Source of the DNA: Azospirillum sp. B21
GTDB taxonomy: Bacteria; Pseudomonadota; Alphaproteobacteria; Azospirillales; Azospirillaceae
Reading direction: 5' to 3'
Assembly: GCF_008364825.1 (NCBI RefSeq)
Contig: NZ_VTTO01000007.1
Coordinates: 62,001 to 126,000, forward strand
Length of the DNA stretch: 64,000 nt
This document shows, one piece after another, positions 62,129-64,000 of this stretch. The translations under genes were made by a program, and so were the position numbers. Each line of letters begins with the position of its first letter. Positions within the stretch are counted from its first letter, which is position 1. The notes below the pieces were generated by a model. The model was given only the letters and a program-made list of their open reading frames with translations, searched no databases and was not told the DNA's origin.

Positions 62129-62803
62129 TCAGCGCGCCTTGGCCGGGTCGCCGTACTGGATGGCCTGCCCCTCGGCCGGGGCGCTGATCCCGAACCGTCC
62201 GGCCATCTGCCGCAGGGCGTCGCGGTTCTTCTGGATCGACACCAGATTGGTGATGGCGAAGGTGGCAAGCTCCCGGTCGGGCGTGTGCGACGCTTCGGTC
62301 TGGTACAGGTCGACGAGGCGGTCGTGGATGCGCAGCTGCGCCTCCAGATAGCCTTTGGCGAATCCCTCCCCGCTTGCCGCCGACAGGGATTTCGCCGCCT
62401 CCTGCGCCACCCCTTCTTGCGTGTTCGCCGGATTGGTCACCGCCCCTGCCGCCCCGAACTGGTCGGCGCGCTGCGGCTTGACCTGATCGGCCGGCGGCAG
62501 GGTGCGGGCGGAGGACAGGCGCATCAGCCCGTCGTCGAGCTTCGCGTGGGTTTCCGCGATCTCCCTGGCCATGGCCTTGAATGCGTCGTCCGGCCCCTTC
62601 TCGGCGGCGAGCCGCCCGAGTTCCGCCTGCCCCTGGCTTGCCGCCGCGGCTTGCCTGAAGAACAGCGCATCTTCGAGCGGCAGCGATTGCCCCGGCTGCG
62701 GCGGCAGGCGCGGCGTCGGGTCCGGCCGTAGGTTGGCCTGTGCCCAGGACGAGCCGGACACCAGGATGGTTCCGAGAATGGCGGCGCGGAGGATCCTAAG
62801 CAT
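62129..62803 (-). CDS. DUF4142 exported protein
   Basis: 224 residues from ATG 62803 behind CAGGAG. Signal peptide ends near SSWAQA/NLR. The remainder is a helical, ferritin-like DUF4142 region (EDALFFRQAAAASQGQAELGRLAAEKG, REIAETHAKLDDGL, YLEAQLRIHDRLVDLYQTEA). Members are often found with stress or nodulation functions; the biochemical role is unknown. It lies 24 bases downstream of norD on the same strand, but dependence on it is unproven. Confidence 0.8.
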   Translation of the reverse strand: MLRILRAAILGTILVSGSSWAQANLRPDPTPRLPPQPGQSLPLEDALFFRQAAAASQGQAELGRLAAEKGPDDAFKAMAREIAETHAKLDDGLMRLSSARTLPPADQVKPQRADQFGAAGAVTNPANTQEGVAQEAAKSLSAASGEGFAKGYLEAQLRIHDRLVDLYQTEASHTPDRELATFAITNLVSIQKNRDALRQMAGRFGISAPAEGQAIQYGDPAKAR

Positions 62804-62827
62804 GATGGCTCCTGTTCCCGTGAACAC

Positions 62828-64000
62828 TCAGCAGGTCAATTGGCGATAGATGGCCGGCAACGCCGCCGGCAGGCGCGCGACATGGGGGAAGATGGCGTAG
62901 GCGCCGGTGCCGAAGATGTAGGGGAGATAGTCCCGCCCCTGCTCGTCCACCGTGATGCCGAACAGCCGCAAGCCGGCGCGGCGCGCCTCCTGCACCGCCA
63001 CGCGGGTGTCCTCGATGGCATGGCGCCCCTCGTAATGGTCGGTATCGTTCGGCTTGCCGTCGGTCAGCACCAGCAGCAGCCGGTGCGTGTGCGGGCGGTC
63101 CTTCAGGCGGAAAGTGGCGTGGCGCAGGGCGGCCCCCATCCGGGTATAGCTGCCGGGCTTGAGCGCCTGTATGCGACGCATGACGCGGGCGTCCAGCCGC
63201 TCCTCGAAATCCTTCACCGTGCGCACGTCCACGCGCTGCCGGCGATGCGAGGTGAAGGTGAGGATGGCGTGCTCGTCGCCGCAGGCGGCCAGCCCGTGCG
63301 TCAGCGCCAGCAGCGCCTCCTTCTCGACGTCAAGCACGCGCCGCTCCTCGACATAGCTGTCGGTGGACAGGGAGACGTCGACCAGCACGCAGACCGACAG
63401 GTCGCGGGCGACGGTGCGCACCGCGCTGTAGACCCGTTCCGAGCCGTATCCGCCCGCCCGCCGGTCGGCGACGGAGCGCACCAGCGCCGAAAGGTCCAGA
63501 TCGTCGCCATCGGGCTGGCCGGTCATCAGTTGGCGGCGCGGCCGCATGGCCTCGAACTGGCGGCGCACCAGACGGATGCGGCGGATCGCATCATCGTCGG
63601 GACGCCAGTCCTCGCCTTCCAGCGCGGCGGGTTCGGCGATCACGCGGCAATGGTCGGGAAGATAGCGCCGCCGCTTCCAGTCCCATTCGGGATAGGTGAT
63701 CTCGGCGCGGAGCGACGCCGCATCGACCTCCTCGGCGGCAAGGTCGAGGTCCAGCTTCAGCTTGGTCGAGGCCTTGCGCTCGTGCTGGCCGACCGCGATC
63801 TCGTCCATGTCCTCGGCCGCTTTGCGGGCGTTTTCCTCGTCGTCGTCCTCGACCTTGCGGTTGAGGTTGACCATCTCCGCCAGCCCCAGGATCTTCTCGA
63901 AGCGGTTCAGCATCAGCGGGTCGTCGCGCCGGGTCTGGTCGGTGTCGCGGCGCTTGGCCTTGCGGCGCTTGCCGTCCCCTTCCGCGCCGCCGCCGCCCTC
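62828..64000 (-). CDS. norD: Nitric oxide reductase activation protein NorD (N-terminus beyond window)
   Basis: 390 residues are visible; the frame is open to the window edge, so the start lies outside. The C-terminal von Willebrand A domain has the metal-site motif DVSLSTDS, LTDGKPNDTDHYEG, and the ending FPHVARLPAALPAIYRQL typical of NorD. A Lys/Arg-rich stretch (about 63920-63990) precedes RRDDPLMLNRFEKI. NorD works with the NorQ ATPase to insert iron and activate cytochrome c-dependent NO reductase during denitrification. norCBQ would be expected just upstream, outside the window. Confidence 0.92.
   Translation of the reverse strand, partial: EGGGGAEGDGKRRKAKRRDTDQTRRDDPLMLNRFEKILGLAEMVNLNRKVEDDDEENARKAAEDMDEIAVGQHERKASTKLKLDLDLAAEEVDAASLRAEITYPEWDWKRRRYLPDHCRVIAEPAALEGEDWRPDDDAIRRIRLVRRQFEAMRPRRQLMTGQPDGDDLDLSALVRSVADRRAGGYGSERVYSAVRTVARDLSVCVLVDVSLSTDSYVEERRVLDVEKEALLALTHGLAACGDEHAILTFTSHRRQRVDVRTVKDFEERLDARVMRRIQALKPGSYTRMGAALRHATFRLKDRPHTHRLLLVLTDGKPNDTDHYEGRHAIEDTRVAVQEARRAGLRLFGITVDEQGRDYLPYIFGTGAYAIFPHVARLPAALPAIYRQLTC

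Noticed and set aside
1-64000. CRISPR arrays, tRNA or rRNA genes
   Set aside because: No regularly spaced direct repeats, no cloverleaf with a GTTCRANYC arm and no rRNA-like stretch was noticed; a covariance-model search would settle this.

Overview
The window is about 68-70% GC, with dense gene packing, many ATGA/GTGA start-stop overlaps and a gene content that points to an alphaproteobacterium of the Rhodospirillales, most likely Azospirillum or a close relative. The markers are an atoSC/atoDAEB short-chain acyl-CoA locus, curli, a quinoprotein alcohol dehydrogenase, kynurenine and hexuronate catabolism, and norD of denitrification. The genus is an inference from style and content, not from a marker gene. 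I saw no rRNA, tRNA, CRISPR array, prophage or intact insertion sequence.

Layout. (1) 1-412: start of a chemoreceptor cut by the window edge. (2) 576-8274: atoSC sensor/enhancer-binding regulator and atoDAEB (CoA transferase, short-chain fatty acid permease, thiolase), all on the minus strand. A near-consensus sigma-54 promoter and a perfect 20-bp palindrome lie between atoC and atoD. (3) 8782-9225: MarR regulator. (4) 9764-15850: a curli locus (csgF, csgG, two curlins, an unknown secreted protein) followed by two paralogous CsgD-like regulators whose receiver domains have lost phosphorylation residues. An IS3-family scar and a palindromic repeat follow. (5) 16436-24135: polyamine-type ABC transporter, a transthyretin-like protein, an MFS carrier, an amidase and a GntR regulator. 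(6) 24149-25843: a large protein with RTX nonapeptides and eight ELWxSDGT repeats. (7) 26345-30625: exuT-uxuB-uxuA hexuronate module. (8) 30693-33302: CHASE4-type/PAS/GGDEF protein with a decayed EAL domain. (9) 33488-40846: NitT/TauT-type ABC transporter with hydantoinase, arylmalonate-decarboxylase-like protein and amidohydrolase, plus a divergent GntR gene. A sigma-54 promoter and a TTGTATACAA operator sit side by side between them. (10) 40840-48090: hydroxyacid dehydrogenase, transketolase, LysR, acetate carrier, AraC, SDR and a tiny membrane protein. (11) 48110-52213: kynUAB with a divergent AraC regulator. (12) 52390-56967: unknown lower-GC gene, atypical SDR with LysR, esterase with CopG-type regulator and its likely operator, ABM monooxygenase. 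(13) 56984-62097: exported pentapeptide-repeat protein, PQQ alcohol dehydrogenase and a divergent NarL-type two-component pair. (14) 62129-64000: DUF4142 protein and norD, cut at the window end.

How it fits together. Most of the window is catabolic: acetoacetate and short-chain acids, polyamine-like and cyclic amide nitrogen compounds, hexuronates, tryptophan and alcohols. Each block is paired with its own regulator. Two blocks carry good sigma-54 promoters, which suits a nitrogen-fixing soil or rhizosphere bacterium. The curli block and the GGDEF protein point to biofilm control. The best candidates for something undescribed are the curli locus with its unknown secreted partner and twin degenerate regulators, the sigma-54/GntR-controlled hydantoinase/decarboxylase cluster, the transthyretin-like protein with altered catalytic residues, and the RTX/ELWxSDGT protein.
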